Positions 47,846 through 57,088 of a stretch of DNA of 64,000 nucleotides are shown here, one piece after another. Made by a program: the position numbers and the translations under genes. How positions within the stretch are numbered: position 1 is the first letter of the stretch; every line of letters begins with the position of its first letter. The stretch is taken from NCBI RefSeq assembly GCF_001187865.1, contig NZ_LGIT01000009.1, positions 992,001 to 1,056,000 of the forward strand, written 5' to 3'. Below the pieces are notes generated by a model. That model had not been told where the DNA came from and did no database searches. It saw only the letters and a program-made list of their open reading frames with translations. The stretch is from Klebsiella sp. RIT-PI-d. GTDB lineage: Bacteria > Pseudomonadota > Gammaproteobacteria > Enterobacterales > Enterobacteriaceae.

Positions 47846-49189
47846 ATGGCGAACACCATCACGGCTGATGAGATTCGGGAACACTTTTCGCAGGCTATGT
47901 CAGCCATGTATCAGCAGGAGGTGCCGCAATATGGTACGTTGCTTGAGCTGGTGGCAGATGTGAACCTGGCGGTACTGGAGAACAATCCTGCGCTGCATGA
48001 ACATCTGGTCAATGCCGATGAACTGGCACGATTAAACGTCGAACGTCACGGCGCGATCCGGGTCGGTACTGCGCGCGAGCTAAGTACTCTGCGGCGAATG
48101 TTTGCCATTATGGGCATGTTTCCGGTCAGCTATTATGATTTATCCCAGGCCGGGGTCCCGGTGCATTCAACGGCCTTTCGACCCATCGATGATGCGGCCC
48201 TGGCACATAACCCTTTTCGAATATTCACCTCGCTGTTGCGCCTTGAGCTGATTGACGATCCAAAACTGCGTGAGCGGGCGGCTGCTACCCTTGCGCAGCG
48301 CGATATTTTTACCCCGCGCTGTCGGGCATTGTTAGATAAATTTGATGAGCAGGGGGCATTTACTCCGGCTGAGGGTGAGGCATTTGTACGTGAAGCGCTG
48401 GAGACGTTCCGCTGGCATCGTCACGCGACTGTCGATGAAGATACCTATCATGCGCTCAACAACGAGCACCGGCTGATTGCCGACGTGGTCTGCTTTCCCG
48501 GCTGCCATATCAACCATCTGACACCGCGAACCCTGGATATCGACCGTGCCCAGGCGTTAATGCCGGGCTGCGGTATTGAACCAAAGACGCTGATCGAAGG
48601 CCCGCCCCGGCGCGAAGTGCCGATCCTGCTGCGCCAGACCAGTTTTAAGGCGCTGGAGGAGCCGGTACTGTTTGCCGGAAGTCATCAGGGCACCCACACG
48701 GCGCGCTTCGGTGAGATTGAGCAGCGCGGCGTCGCGCTGACCCCGAAAGGCCGTGCGCTATATGACCAGCTTTTGGCTGAGGCCGGTACCGGCAAAGATA
48801 ATCTGACGCACCAGTCAAATTTGCACGCGGCGTTCAAACAGTTTCCGGACAGCGATATATTCCTGCGCCGTCAGGGGCTGGCATATTACCGTTATCGTCT
48901 GACACCGGCCGGCGAGGCGCACCGCAATGCTATTCATGCCGGCGACGACCCGCAACCGCTGATCGAGCGGGGATGGCTGATTGCGCAGCCGATCGTTTAC
49001 GAGGATTTTTTGCCGGTCAGCGCAGCCGGGATTTTCCAGTCCAATCTGGGTAACCAAACGCAGGCGCGTCATCATGGAAATGCGTCACGTCAGGCTTTTG
49101 AGCAGGCGCTGGGCTGCCCAACGCTGGATGAGTTTACGCTCTACCAGCAGGCGGAGGATCGCAGTAAAAAACGTTGCGGGTTACTGTGA
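47846..49189 (+). CDS. ydcJ: DUF1338/HglS-family protein YdcJ
   Basis: 447 residues, equal to E. coli YdcJ, from the ATG at 47846 with GGAGG six bases upstream; 37 upstream codons are not homologous. The family includes HglS, an Fe(II)-dependent 2-oxoadipate dioxygenase/decarboxylase making D-2-hydroxyglutarate in lysine catabolism of Pseudomonas. Histidine-rich blocks such as RHGAIRVGT, CFPGCHINHLTPR and GTHTARFGEIEQRG fit metal binding. The activity here is inferred from the family. Confidence 0.93.
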   Translation: MANTITADEIREHFSQAMSAMYQQEVPQYGTLLELVADVNLAVLENNPALHEHLVNADELARLNVERHGAIRVGTARELSTLRRMFAIMGMFPVSYYDLSQAGVPVHSTAFRPIDDAALAHNPFRIFTSLLRLELIDDPKLRERAAATLAQRDIFTPRCRALLDKFDEQGAFTPAEGEAFVREALETFRWHRHATVDEDTYHALNNEHRLIADVVCFPGCHINHLTPRTLDIDRAQALMPGCGIEPKTLIEGPPRREVPILLRQTSFKALEEPVLFAGSHQGTHTARFGEIEQRGVALTPKGRALYDQLLAEAGTGKDNLTHQSNLHAAFKQFPDSDIFLRRQGLAYYRYRLTPAGEAHRNAIHAGDDPQPLIERGWLIAQPIVYEDFLPVSAAGIFQSNLGNQTQARHHGNASRQAFEQALGCPTLDEFTLYQQAEDRSKKRCGLL

Positions 49190-49414
49190 TATCAGACCCT
49201 CGCCCGCTGGCGCAGGTGAGGAATTTTTATACATAATTTTACGCATGATTCAGGATGCTCTCATCGACACTCTCTTTTTTCTCCGCAACGTCATTTTTTC
49301 CCGCGTTACCATTTGGTTTATCACCTGAATTTGTCTAAAGTGGGCGCTTTCGCGCGCGCTGCCTTTACCGGCATGAGCGGGTCCATTTGCTGACGTAAGG
49401 ACGTTTTTCCAGGC

Positions 49415-51070
49415 ATGAATCGCAGAAGATTTCTTAAAAATACAATGGCTGTTGCCGCCGTATGCGGCACGTCCGGGATTTCGACGTTGTTCTCGCGTGC
49501 CGCCCTCGCTGAAGAGTCGGACATCGCCGACGGCCAGACCCGTCCCTTTGATTTCTCCGTTCTTCAGTCCACGGCAAGCTCGCTGGCGAAACAGCCGTGG
49601 ACTGGCGCGCCTCGTCCGCTGCCCGATACCCTGGCGAACCTGACGCCGCAGGCTTATAACAGCATTCAGTATGATGCGGCGCATTCATTATGGAATAACG
49701 TTAACGACCGCAATCTGGACGTGCAGTTTTTCCATGTCGGGATGGGTTTCCGCCGCCGGGTGCGCATGTTCTCTCTGGACTCTGCCACCCAGCGTGCGCG
49801 TGAAATTCACTTTCGTCCTGAGCTGTTCCAGTACAATGATGCCGGCGTTGATACCCGTCAGCTTGAAGGCCAGACCGATCTGGGCTTTGCCGGCTTCCGT
49901 GCGTTCAAGGCCCCGGAACTGGCGCGGCGCGATATCGTCTCTTTCCTCGGTGCGAGCTATTTCCGGGCGGTGGACAGCACATACCAGTACGGCTTGTCCG
50001 CACGCGGTCTGGCAGTCGACACCTTTACCGATACGCCGGAAGAGTTCCCTGACTTCACCTCCTTCTGGTTCGAAACCGTCAAGCCGGGCGCGACGACTTT
50101 CACGGTATATGCCCTGCTGGACAGCGCCAGCGTGACAGGCGCGTATAAATTCGTGATCCACTGTGAAGAGAGCCAGGTGATCATGGAAGTGGAAAATCAT
50201 ATTTATGCGCGTAAAGATATCAAACAGTTAGGCATCGCGCCGATGACCAGCATGTTCAGCTGCGGTAACAACGAGCGTCGGATGTGCGATACCCTGCATC
50301 CGCAAATTCACGACTCTGACCGGCTGGCCATGTGGCGCGGCAACGGCGAATGGATTTGCCGCCCGCTGAATAACCCACAGAAACTTCAGTTCAACGCCTT
50401 TGTTGATAACAATCCCAAAGGCTTTGGCCTGTTGCAGCTGGACCGCGATTTTACCCACTATCAGGATGTGATGGGCTGGTATAACAAGCGTCCCAGCCTG
50501 TGGGTCGAGCCGCGCAGCAAGTGGGGAAAAGGGGCGGTCAGCCTGATGGAAATCCCAACTACCGGTGAAACGCTGGACAACATTGTCTGCTTCTGGCAGC
50601 CGGAAAAAGCGATTCGGGCAGGAGATGCTCTGGACTTCAAATATCGACTTTACTGGAGCGCCCAGCCGCCGGTACGCTCACCGCTGGCCCGCGTAATGGC
50701 GACGCGCACCGGCATGGGATCCTTTCCGGAAGGATGGGCGCCGGGTGAACACTTCCCGGAAAAATGGTCGCGTCGCTTTGCGGTCGATTTCGTCGGCGGC
50801 GATTTAAAAGCGGCTGCGCCAAAGGGTATTGAGCCAGTGATCACCTTGTCCAGCGGCGAAGCCCGACAGGTTGAAATTCTGTATGTCGAACCGTTTGACG
50901 GCTACCGCATCCTGTTTGACTGGTATCCCACCTCTGAGGCGACCGACCCGGTCGATATGCGCATGTTCCTGCGCTGTCAGGGAGACGCCATCAGTGAAAC
51001 CTGGCTGTATCAGTATTTCCCGCCTGCGCCCGACAAACGTCAATATGTTGACGATCGCGTTATGCGCTAA
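49415..51070 (+). CDS. opgD: Osmoregulated periplasmic glucan protein OpgD
   Basis: 551 residues. Twin-arginine signal MNRRRFLKN followed by a hydrophobic stretch, so exported folded by Tat. The OpgG/OpgD beta-sandwich fills the rest ([31 protein letters not shown]). In E. coli OpgD (MdoD) sets glucan backbone length. K-12 has ydcH next; it is absent here. Confidence 0.95.
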   Translation: MNRRRFLKNTMAVAAVCGTSGISTLFSRAALAEESDIADGQTRPFDFSVLQSTASSLAKQPWTGAPRPLPDTLANLTPQAYNSIQYDAAHSLWNNVNDRNLDVQFFHVGMGFRRRVRMFSLDSATQRAREIHFRPELFQYNDAGVDTRQLEGQTDLGFAGFRAFKAPELARRDIVSFLGASYFRAVDSTYQYGLSARGLAVDTFTDTPEEFPDFTSFWFETVKPGATTFTVYALLDSASVTGAYKFVIHCEESQVIMEVENHIYARKDIKQLGIAPMTSMFSCGNNERRMCDTLHPQIHDSDRLAMWRGNGEWICRPLNNPQKLQFNAFVDNNPKGFGLLQLDRDFTHYQDVMGWYNKRPSLWVEPRSKWGKGAVSLMEIPTTGETLDNIVCFWQPEKAIRAGDALDFKYRLYWSAQPPVRSPLARVMATRTGMGSFPEGWAPGEHFPEKWSRRFAVDFVGGDLKAAAPKGIEPVITLSSGEARQVEILYVEPFDGYRILFDWYPTSEATDPVDMRMFLRCQGDAISETWLYQYFPPAPDKRQYVDDRVMR

Positions 51071-51079
51071 ACATCCTCT

Positions 51080-51101
51080 GTCGGACGGCTCGCCGTCCGA
51101 C
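51080..51101 (+). terminator. Hairpin after opgD
   Basis: GTCGGACGG / CCGTCCGAC, 4-nt loop, nine bases past the opgD stop, followed by CTTTGCTGTTT. Weak T-tract. Confidence 0.6.
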
Positions 51102-51123
51102 CTTTGCTGTTTAAGGATATTTC

Positions 51124-51675
51124 GTGACTGAACATAGACCTTCCCCTGACATTATCCCGGTTGACGATATTATAAGCCTGCGTGCGGTTGACGAGATTTT
51201 TGTCTCAGCGCTGCATCAGCTTGTGCTGAAGAATAAGGCCAGGCTTCAGCAGACCCTGAACTGGCCGCAGCTGGTCAACGACGAGTCCGATACGCGTAAA
51301 AATATCCAGGGCAACGTGATGCTGCATCAGCGTGGCTACGCCAAAATGTATCTGATTTTCTGCGACGAGACACTGGCTGGCGTGCTCTCCTTTAATTTGA
51401 TTGAGCCGCTGAATAAAACGGCGTATATCGGCTACTGGCTGGATGAAGATGTCCAGGGGCAGGGGATCCTCTCCCGGGCGCTGCAAAGCCTGATGGAACA
51501 TTATGTACAGCGCGGCGAACTGCGCCGTTTCGTCATCAAATGCCGGGTTGATAATGCGAGAAGCAATGCCCTGGCCCGCCGCAACGGCTTTGCGCTGGAA
51601 GGGTGTTTAAAGCAGGCGGAATATCTGAACGGTAGGTACGACGATCAGAATATCTACGCGCGAATTTTTGCCTGA
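51124..51675 (+). CDS. rimL: Ribosomal-protein serine acetyltransferase RimL
   Basis: GNAT enzyme that acetylates the N-terminal Ser of L12 to make L7. 183 residues from a GTG start preceded by AAGGA. Acetyl-CoA loop region DEDVQGQGILSRAL; VIKCRVDNARSNALARRNGF is a RimL hallmark. Confidence 0.93.
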   Translation: MTEHRPSPDIIPVDDIISLRAVDEIFVSALHQLVLKNKARLQQTLNWPQLVNDESDTRKNIQGNVMLHQRGYAKMYLIFCDETLAGVLSFNLIEPLNKTAYIGYWLDEDVQGQGILSRALQSLMEHYVQRGELRRFVIKCRVDNARSNALARRNGFALEGCLKQAEYLNGRYDDQNIYARIFA

Positions 51676-52308
51676 CGCGTATTCTCGACCTAAAGTGGTT
51701 TAACGCGTTGTTCAGGTCTGACAAGAGCACGCTTTATTCGGCCATGATAAAAACCATCCCGGCTAAGGATATGCCGGGCGAGATCGACAAAATGCGCAAG
51801 CTGAGTAATGCAATCTATACCCGCACGCCTCATCAGCCGCTGGAATAAGCAAAGGCGATTTATTGTCGGTGAGATGATTAACCACATTATTAACCGGATA
51901 ATAAAAAACTCCGCTGTGAGTTAATAATTTGACGGCGCTCTCACTTTGCGCTTTTCAGAGACAACTTAATGACCTGACGATGGCTTCCATTTCAGGTCTT
52001 CCTTGCCATACATCTCAGGGTGGTCGCATTGTTAAGGCGCTAAAGCGCCATAACATCCGCTACTGTTAATGCCCGCGGCTTTTAAAATTTAAAATTCATT
52101 TAGTAATAAAATATCTACTATCCTTAGTTCATGGAATACGTTTCCATTGTGGTATTACGTTTTTACTTTTTTAACGTTTGACGAACGTTCTTTTTATTTA
52201 TGGCATCGCCCGGCTCATGCAGAGCCTTAATGTTGAAGATGATAATGTTTCCTGTTTCTTCAATCCGTTCCCGGTTCCGAACGCAAAGATTATTTAAAGG
52301 ATAACAGC
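51676..52308. other. 633-bp region without a clear gene
   Basis: A plus-strand frame is open from about 51681 to 51848 and reads like protein (LKWFNALFRSDKSTLYSAMI, then a lysine-rich helix and the end HQPLE), but lacks a good start or ribosome site, so it may be a gene relic. The rest is AT-rich (52080-52300), with a small GGCGC-TAAA-GCGCC hairpin near 52035; it should carry the promoter of the following membrane protein gene. Confidence 0.5.
51681..51848 (+). pseudogene. Possible remnant of an unidentified gene
   Basis: About 55 codons in frame with plausible amphipathic composition but no recognisable start; the first ATG (51744) has no ribosome site. Not identified. It could be a 3' fragment left by a deletion after rimL. 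Confidence 0.3.
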
Positions 52309-53283
52309 ATGACTCACATTCATGAACACGCCACAGTTAACACTACGTATCCTGATACGCGTCTGCCGCTGCCTGCCGCGAGCAGCAGCGCCGTATCATG
52401 GGGTGCCATCTTTGCGGGAGCCGTCGCAGCGGCATCCCTGTCGTTGATTTTACTGATGCTGGGTGCTGGTTTAGGTCTTACGTCCGTTTCGCCGTGGGAA
52501 AGTCGCGGCCTTGACGCAGGCACGGTGGGTATCGCCGCCATCGCCTGGTTGACGTTTACCCAGATTGTGGCCTCGGGTATGGGAGGCTACTTATCGGGAC
52601 GACTGCGCACAAAATGGATCGATACCCGCAGTGATGAAGTTTACTTCCGCGATACTGCGCATGGTTTTTTGACCTGGGCTGTGGCGGCGCTGATCTCGGC
52701 TGTGCTGTTAACAAGCACGGTGGGGTCTATCCTTGGCGGTGGCGCTAAAATCGTGGGTACCGTTGCGGGTGGGGCTGCGGCCACTACGGCTGCGGGTGCT
52801 GCGGGCATGGCCAGCGCATCGTCTGACGACTCTGGCTCGCCAATGAACTATTTTATCAATTCAATGTTTAGATCCAGTGACCCTGCAACACCGGCAACTG
52901 ATGCGGCCGATCCTGCTGCGACGCCGGCAATGCCTTCTGCACCGCGTCAGCCCGTCTCTGCGGAACAATTAAGTGAAGTGACCGGTATATTTGCTAACAG
53001 CATCAGTACCGGAGCCCTACCGCAGGACGATCGCCAGTACGTTGCCCGTCTGATTGCCCAAAATACCGGTCTTAGTCAGCAAGAGGCTGAACAGCGCGTT
53101 CAGAGTACTTATGACAAAGCCCAGGCTAAATTAAAAGAAGCGAAGGAGAAAGCGCAGCAGGCTGCTGATGCTGCACGCAAAGCCACAAGTTATTTAATGC
53201 TGTGGACATTCATTTCTCTGCTGGCAGGTGCTTTCGTCGCCAGCCTGAGTGCGACCTTTGGTGGCCGTCAACGTGATTTATAA
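52309..53283 (+). CDS. Four-helix membrane protein of unknown function
   Basis: 324 residues. Three N-terminal membrane helices (about 30-55, 75-97, 118-142) and a Gly/Ala-rich segment follow a His-containing start; a Pro/Ala linker (about 185-215), a charged coiled coil (about 258-292) and a last helix (about 298-318) complete it. AAAGGAT precedes the ATG. Similar proteins occur in enterobacterial stress loci with small hydrophobic partners; function unknown. A tiny gene follows 25 bp later. Confidence 0.8.
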   Translation: MTHIHEHATVNTTYPDTRLPLPAASSSAVSWGAIFAGAVAAASLSLILLMLGAGLGLTSVSPWESRGLDAGTVGIAAIAWLTFTQIVASGMGGYLSGRLRTKWIDTRSDEVYFRDTAHGFLTWAVAALISAVLLTSTVGSILGGGAKIVGTVAGGAAATTAAGAAGMASASSDDSGSPMNYFINSMFRSSDPATPATDAADPAATPAMPSAPRQPVSAEQLSEVTGIFANSISTGALPQDDRQYVARLIAQNTGLSQQEAEQRVQSTYDKAQAKLKEAKEKAQQAADAARKATSYLMLWTFISLLAGAFVASLSATFGGRQRDL

Positions 53284-53308
53284 TCTTTAAACAGGTGAGG
53301 GATTTAAA

Positions 53309-53383
53309 ATGCGCTCATTATTACTATTCTTTTTAGGTGTACCTATTCCAATCATTATCCTGATTGCGCTGTTTTTCCATTAA
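53309..53383 (+). CDS. Tiny membrane protein (24 residues)
   Basis: Reads MRSLLLFFLGVPIP, then a run of Ile/Leu and FFH. A single membrane helix with a central Pro-Ile-Pro kink. GGTGAGG lies 8 bp upstream of the ATG, and a terminator follows at 53438. Very short hydrophobic proteins with the GVPIPIIIL core are, to my recollection, widespread in proteobacteria. Likely co-transcribed with the membrane protein before it. Confidence 0.75.
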   Translation: MRSLLLFFLGVPIPIIILIALFFH

Positions 53384-53437
53384 TACGGATATATCAACGC
53401 GGGAGGTAGACTCGTTCTATCAGGACCGTCGTTAGCA

Positions 53438-53475
53438 AAACATAAATGCCCGAAAGGGCATTTATGTTTTTTATT
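53438..53475. terminator. Bidirectional terminator
   Basis: AACATAAATGCCC / GGGCATTTATGTT with loop GAAA and T-rich flank TTTTTTATT; serves the tiny membrane gene and the convergent peroxidase. Confidence 0.9.
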
Positions 53476-53959
53476 GTCCGCGGTCAAGGGCCGCCAGAAT
53501 GGCGGTTTCCATTTTTTCCGGGGTGACGAGTGGCGCAAAACGTTTAAGCGGCTTGCCGTCGCCGCCGATGAGAAACTTAGTGAAGTTCCATTTTATTCGC
53601 CCACCCAGTACGCCGGGCAATTCTTCTTTAAGATAGTGAAACAGCGGATGCGTCGCTGCCCCGTTGACCTCAACTTTTTCGAACATCGGAAAGCTCACCC
53701 CGTAATTGATGCGACAGGTGCGGGTGATTTCATCGACACCGCCGGGTTCCTGCTTACCAAACTGGTTGCACGGGAAACCCAGTACGACCAGCCCCCGGGC
53801 GGCGTACTTTTTGTAGAGCATTTCCAGACCGGCGTACTGGGGGGTAAAGCCGCAATGGCTGGCGGTGTTAACCACCAGGACCAGCTTACCCTTATAGTCG
53901 GACATTGATATACGCTGGCCTTGCAGGCTGGTCGCAGCAAGTTGGTGAAAAGTTGTCAT
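53471..53959 (-). CDS. Glutathione peroxidase family protein
   Basis: 162 residues; cysteine-type Gpx or thioredoxin-dependent peroxidase. Active cysteine in NTASHCGFTPQY, Gln and Trp in GFPCNQFGKQEPG and KWNFTKFLIG. Not BtuE: E. coli BtuE is about 183 residues with a longer middle insert. AGAGG precedes the ATG. Likely reduces lipid or organic hydroperoxides. Confidence 0.9.
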   Translation of the reverse strand: MTTFHQLAATSLQGQRISMSDYKGKLVLVVNTASHCGFTPQYAGLEMLYKKYAARGLVVLGFPCNQFGKQEPGGVDEITRTCRINYGVSFPMFEKVEVNGAATHPLFHYLKEELPGVLGGRIKWNFTKFLIGGDGKPLKRFAPLVTPEKMETAILAALDRGQ

Positions 53960-54052
53960 GGTGAAAACCTCTGAATTGCGGGTGAAATCTCTGCGTAAGC
54001 CTCCACGGTCATTTCGACTTATCCCGTGGCGTTATACTCAAGCGCTACACCA

Positions 54053-55033
54053 CTAAAGTAACCCCACCAATGGCGTGCGGGTAATGCGCTGCGCGCCATT
54101 GACGACTTTATGATCGCGCAGGCAAAGCACCTCGCCGTCGGTGGCTTCAATAACGGCGTCACCGCTAAGCTCGATAAAATGCGCAATAATCACGTCGCCG
54201 CGCACCCGTGCACGACCCTGAATAACGACATTATCGTCGATAAGAATGGGGCCGCCGCGCAGCCAGGCCTCACCCCCGACCAGCACGTGATGTTTTAAGA
54301 CGCAATTACCTTCAACCACTGCATTTTCTGCCACCTGCGAACTGTAACGCAGGGTAGGGATGGCATCTTCTTCGGTCCCGGCAATAAGTCTGGCATGTCC
54401 ATACACTTTGGCGCAGTCGCATACCCAGACATTATTTTCCTCATTGCCTTCCAGATGGGCGAAATCAAAGACTTCAGCCCGATGTTCAATAAAGGCATGG
54501 TTAACCACAGCATCGCCGTAAATTTGTGCCTGATGAATAATACGGGAGTCGGTGACGGTGGCGCGATCGCCGATTTTGAGGATTTTATCGTGCTCGTGGG
54601 TCAGGCCCCGCACGGCTATCACCTGACTCTGGTGCAGTATTCGCGCCTCGCCGGAAATCTGGCACTCGCCGCGCACGGTTGAGTGTTGAATAGTGACGTT
54701 GTCACTTATTACCGCGTGGTGGCTGACCTCTGCGGCATCCAGCCACGCATTGTCTTTTACGATGGCCCGGTGACTGACAATACAACTGCGCGTCAGTCGG
54801 GCGTTATCTTCAATTTTTGCCCCACCAAATACCGCACTATTGGGATCGTAAATCCAGCTTTCCCCCGTTTGGCTCAGCGCATCTTCTGCATCAACCCAGC
54901 CGCCTTCATCACCTGCAATAACATCGGCGAAGTTGCGCAGGGCAATAATCTGGCGCAGCGTCACAAGACAGGTTTCGCCCTTGTCCTGATAGCTGTATAC
55001 GCGGGTATGCTCGCTCAGACGGTATTTTTGCAT
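54053..55033 (-). CDS. ydcK: Left-handed beta-helix protein YdcK
   Basis: 326 residues, equal to E. coli YdcK. Made almost entirely of hexapeptide repeats ([18 protein letters not shown] and similar), so a left-handed beta helix of the acyltransferase fold. No catalytic role is known. GGAG precedes the ATG. Divergent from tehB. Confidence 0.92.
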   Translation of the reverse strand: MQKYRLSEHTRVYSYQDKGETCLVTLRQIIALRNFADVIAGDEGGWVDAEDALSQTGESWIYDPNSAVFGGAKIEDNARLTRSCIVSHRAIVKDNAWLDAAEVSHHAVISDNVTIQHSTVRGECQISGEARILHQSQVIAVRGLTHEHDKILKIGDRATVTDSRIIHQAQIYGDAVVNHAFIEHRAEVFDFAHLEGNEENNVWVCDCAKVYGHARLIAGTEEDAIPTLRYSSQVAENAVVEGNCVLKHHVLVGGEAWLRGGPILIDDNVVIQGRARVRGDVIIAHFIELSGDAVIEATDGEVLCLRDHKVVNGAQRITRTPLVGLL

Positions 55034-55149
55034 GATCTTCTCCAGGCAGGCCTCTGTTAAAGGTAGCAGAGGTTATAGCGCTGGCTATTAATAGCACTTT
55101 TTCTTAAAATGCATCAAAAATACATCTTATAAACATTGAGGAAAACAGC

Positions 55150-55743
55150 ATGGTTCGCGATGAGAATTACTTTAGTGAAAAATATGGTCTGACCCGCACG
55201 CATTCAGATGTGATAGCCGCTGCTGCGCACATGTCGCCCTGTAATGCGCTGGATTTAGGCTGCGGCAGCGGGCGCAATAGTCTTTGGCTTGCGGCTAACG
55301 GATATACCGTCACCGCCTGGGATCGTAATCCGATGAGCATTACGACGCTGGAGAACATTCGCGCGGCAGAAGGGCTGGATAACCTCAAAAGTGACATCCG
55401 TGATCTGAACACCCTGCGTTTTGACGGCGAATACGATTTCATTCTTTCCACCGTGGTGATGATGTTCCTCGAGGCGCAGACCATTCCGGGTCTGATCGCC
55501 AATATGCAGCGTTGCACCGTCCCCGGCGGTGTTAATCTGATTGTGGCGGCCATGGATACAGAAGATTATCCTTGTACCACAGGGTTCCCCTTTGCGTTTA
55601 AGCAGGGTGAACTGCGCGACTACTACCGCGGCTGGGATTTCATAAAATACAATGAAGACGTCGGTGAACTGCACCGCACCGACGCCAACGGTCAGCGCAT
55701 TAAACTGCGTTTTGCCACGATGCTGGCGCGAAAACCGGCTTAA
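55150..55743 (+). CDS. tehB: Tellurite-resistance methyltransferase TehB
   Basis: SAM-dependent methyltransferase of 197 residues, equal to E. coli TehB, that methylates tellurite and selenite. Motif I is [14 protein letters not shown]. The TehA membrane partner, which precedes tehB in K-12, is absent here. GAGG precedes the ATG. The stop overlaps the convergent peptidase by 4 bp. Confidence 0.93.
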   Translation: MVRDENYFSEKYGLTRTHSDVIAAAAHMSPCNALDLGCGSGRNSLWLAANGYTVTAWDRNPMSITTLENIRAAEGLDNLKSDIRDLNTLRFDGEYDFILSTVVMMFLEAQTIPGLIANMQRCTVPGGVNLIVAAMDTEDYPCTTGFPFAFKQGELRDYYRGWDFIKYNEDVGELHRTDANGQRIKLRFATMLARKPA

Positions 55744-56969
55744 CGCGCGGCGAGCAGACAGAGTTGCAGCGCGACCTGGTAGGATGCCTCGAACGATTTC
55801 AGCGGCAAAAACTCAAATTTTGAATGGAAGTTATGCGCGCCGGTGAAAAAGTTCGGGGTAAGCAATCCTTTGGCCGAGAGCGCTGCGCCATCCGTACCGC
55901 CGCGCATTGGCGTCGGTTTTGGCGTAATGCCGAGGGTTTCCATCGCTTCGAATATCAGATCCACCGCCCGACGATCCTCGCCGATGGCATTACTGATATT
56001 ACTGTAAATATCGCTGATAGTGTATTCCACTTTTGCCGTGGGATAGCGCGCTGCGATCTGCTGTGCAACTTCACCAATCTGCTGCTTACGCTGTTCAAAG
56101 CCGGTAAGGTCGAAATCACGAATGCTGGCCTGAAGCACCGCGTAACTCTGCACCGCTTCCATTCCGTTAAACCAGACATAGCCCTCTTTCCCGGCGGTGT
56201 GCTCCGGGGTCTGTTGACAGTCGAATTCACTGATAAAATCGCAGGCCATCAACAGCGGATTAACCAGTACGCCTTTTGCTGACATCGGGTGCGCCGTCAC
56301 GCCGGTAAAGCGAATTTCGGCCGACGCGGCATTAAAGTTTTCATACACGATTTCCCCAAGCTCGCAGCAGTCAATTGTCCATGCAAAATCGACCGCAAAG
56401 CGGCGCAAGTCAAGGGCCTTCGCACCGCGCAATCCGACCTCTTCATCCGGCACAAATGCCACCACAATATCGCCGTGGCGATGTTCAGCCGTCAGATTCT
56501 CCAGCAGGGTCATGACTACGGTCACCGCCGCTTTATTATCTGCGCCCAGCACGCTGGTGCCATCGCTAAAAATAATCTCTTCATCAGGGTAAGCCTGAAT
56601 TTCAGGATGCTCATTTACCCTCAGCCAGAGGTCTTTTTCGGCGTTTAAACAGAGATCTTCACCAGTAAAGCGCAGTATTTGTGGATGAATATCTGGTGAC
56701 AGTCCGACATCAACCGTATCGATATGGGTAATAAAGCCCACCCGCGGTGCGCCGGGCACATTACCGCGTTTTACCGCGGTTACCGTCGCCTGTTCATCGA
56801 TCACAATATCATCCAGCCCAAAGCGGGTGAGTTCTGCTGCCAGCACCCGTGCCATCTCGTGTTGACCCGGTGTTGTTGGCAGGGTTGTAGCAGCCGCATC
56901 GCTCTGACTGCTGATAGCAAGATAGCGGAAGAAGCGTTGGGTTAATTGACTGGCTAACGGCGAAGACAT
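55740..56969 (-). CDS. M20B (PepT-like) aminopeptidase
   Basis: 409 residues from the ATG at 56969 with AAGGA upstream; the longer frame adds 34 unrelated residues. Di-zinc peptidase of the peptidase T type: zinc ligands in [29 protein letters not shown] and [10 protein letters not shown]. It differs clearly from E. coli PepT, so it is a paralogue. Divergent from a peptide-binding protein 119 bp away, suggesting shared peptide use. Confidence 0.88.
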   Translation of the reverse strand: MSSPLASQLTQRFFRYLAISSQSDAAATTLPTTPGQHEMARVLAAELTRFGLDDIVIDEQATVTAVKRGNVPGAPRVGFITHIDTVDVGLSPDIHPQILRFTGEDLCLNAEKDLWLRVNEHPEIQAYPDEEIIFSDGTSVLGADNKAAVTVVMTLLENLTAEHRHGDIVVAFVPDEEVGLRGAKALDLRRFAVDFAWTIDCCELGEIVYENFNAASAEIRFTGVTAHPMSAKGVLVNPLLMACDFISEFDCQQTPEHTAGKEGYVWFNGMEAVQSYAVLQASIRDFDLTGFEQRKQQIGEVAQQIAARYPTAKVEYTISDIYSNISNAIGEDRRAVDLIFEAMETLGITPKPTPMRGGTDGAALSAKGLLTPNFFTGAHNFHSKFEFLPLKSFEASYQVALQLCLLAAR

Positions 56970-57088
56970 GGTTTTTCCTTCTTTATTTGTGTTATCAGGT
57001 GCTTGCAAGGTGTTTTTAATGTTATCTATGGAATAAGCAAATGACGTGACTGTCCTCTGCCTCTGGCTCAAGAAAACAGGAAAATGTG

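Noticed and set aside
51690-51887. Minus-strand ORF over the possible relic
   Set aside because: The plus-strand frame reads more like protein, and the minus frame has no ribosome site.
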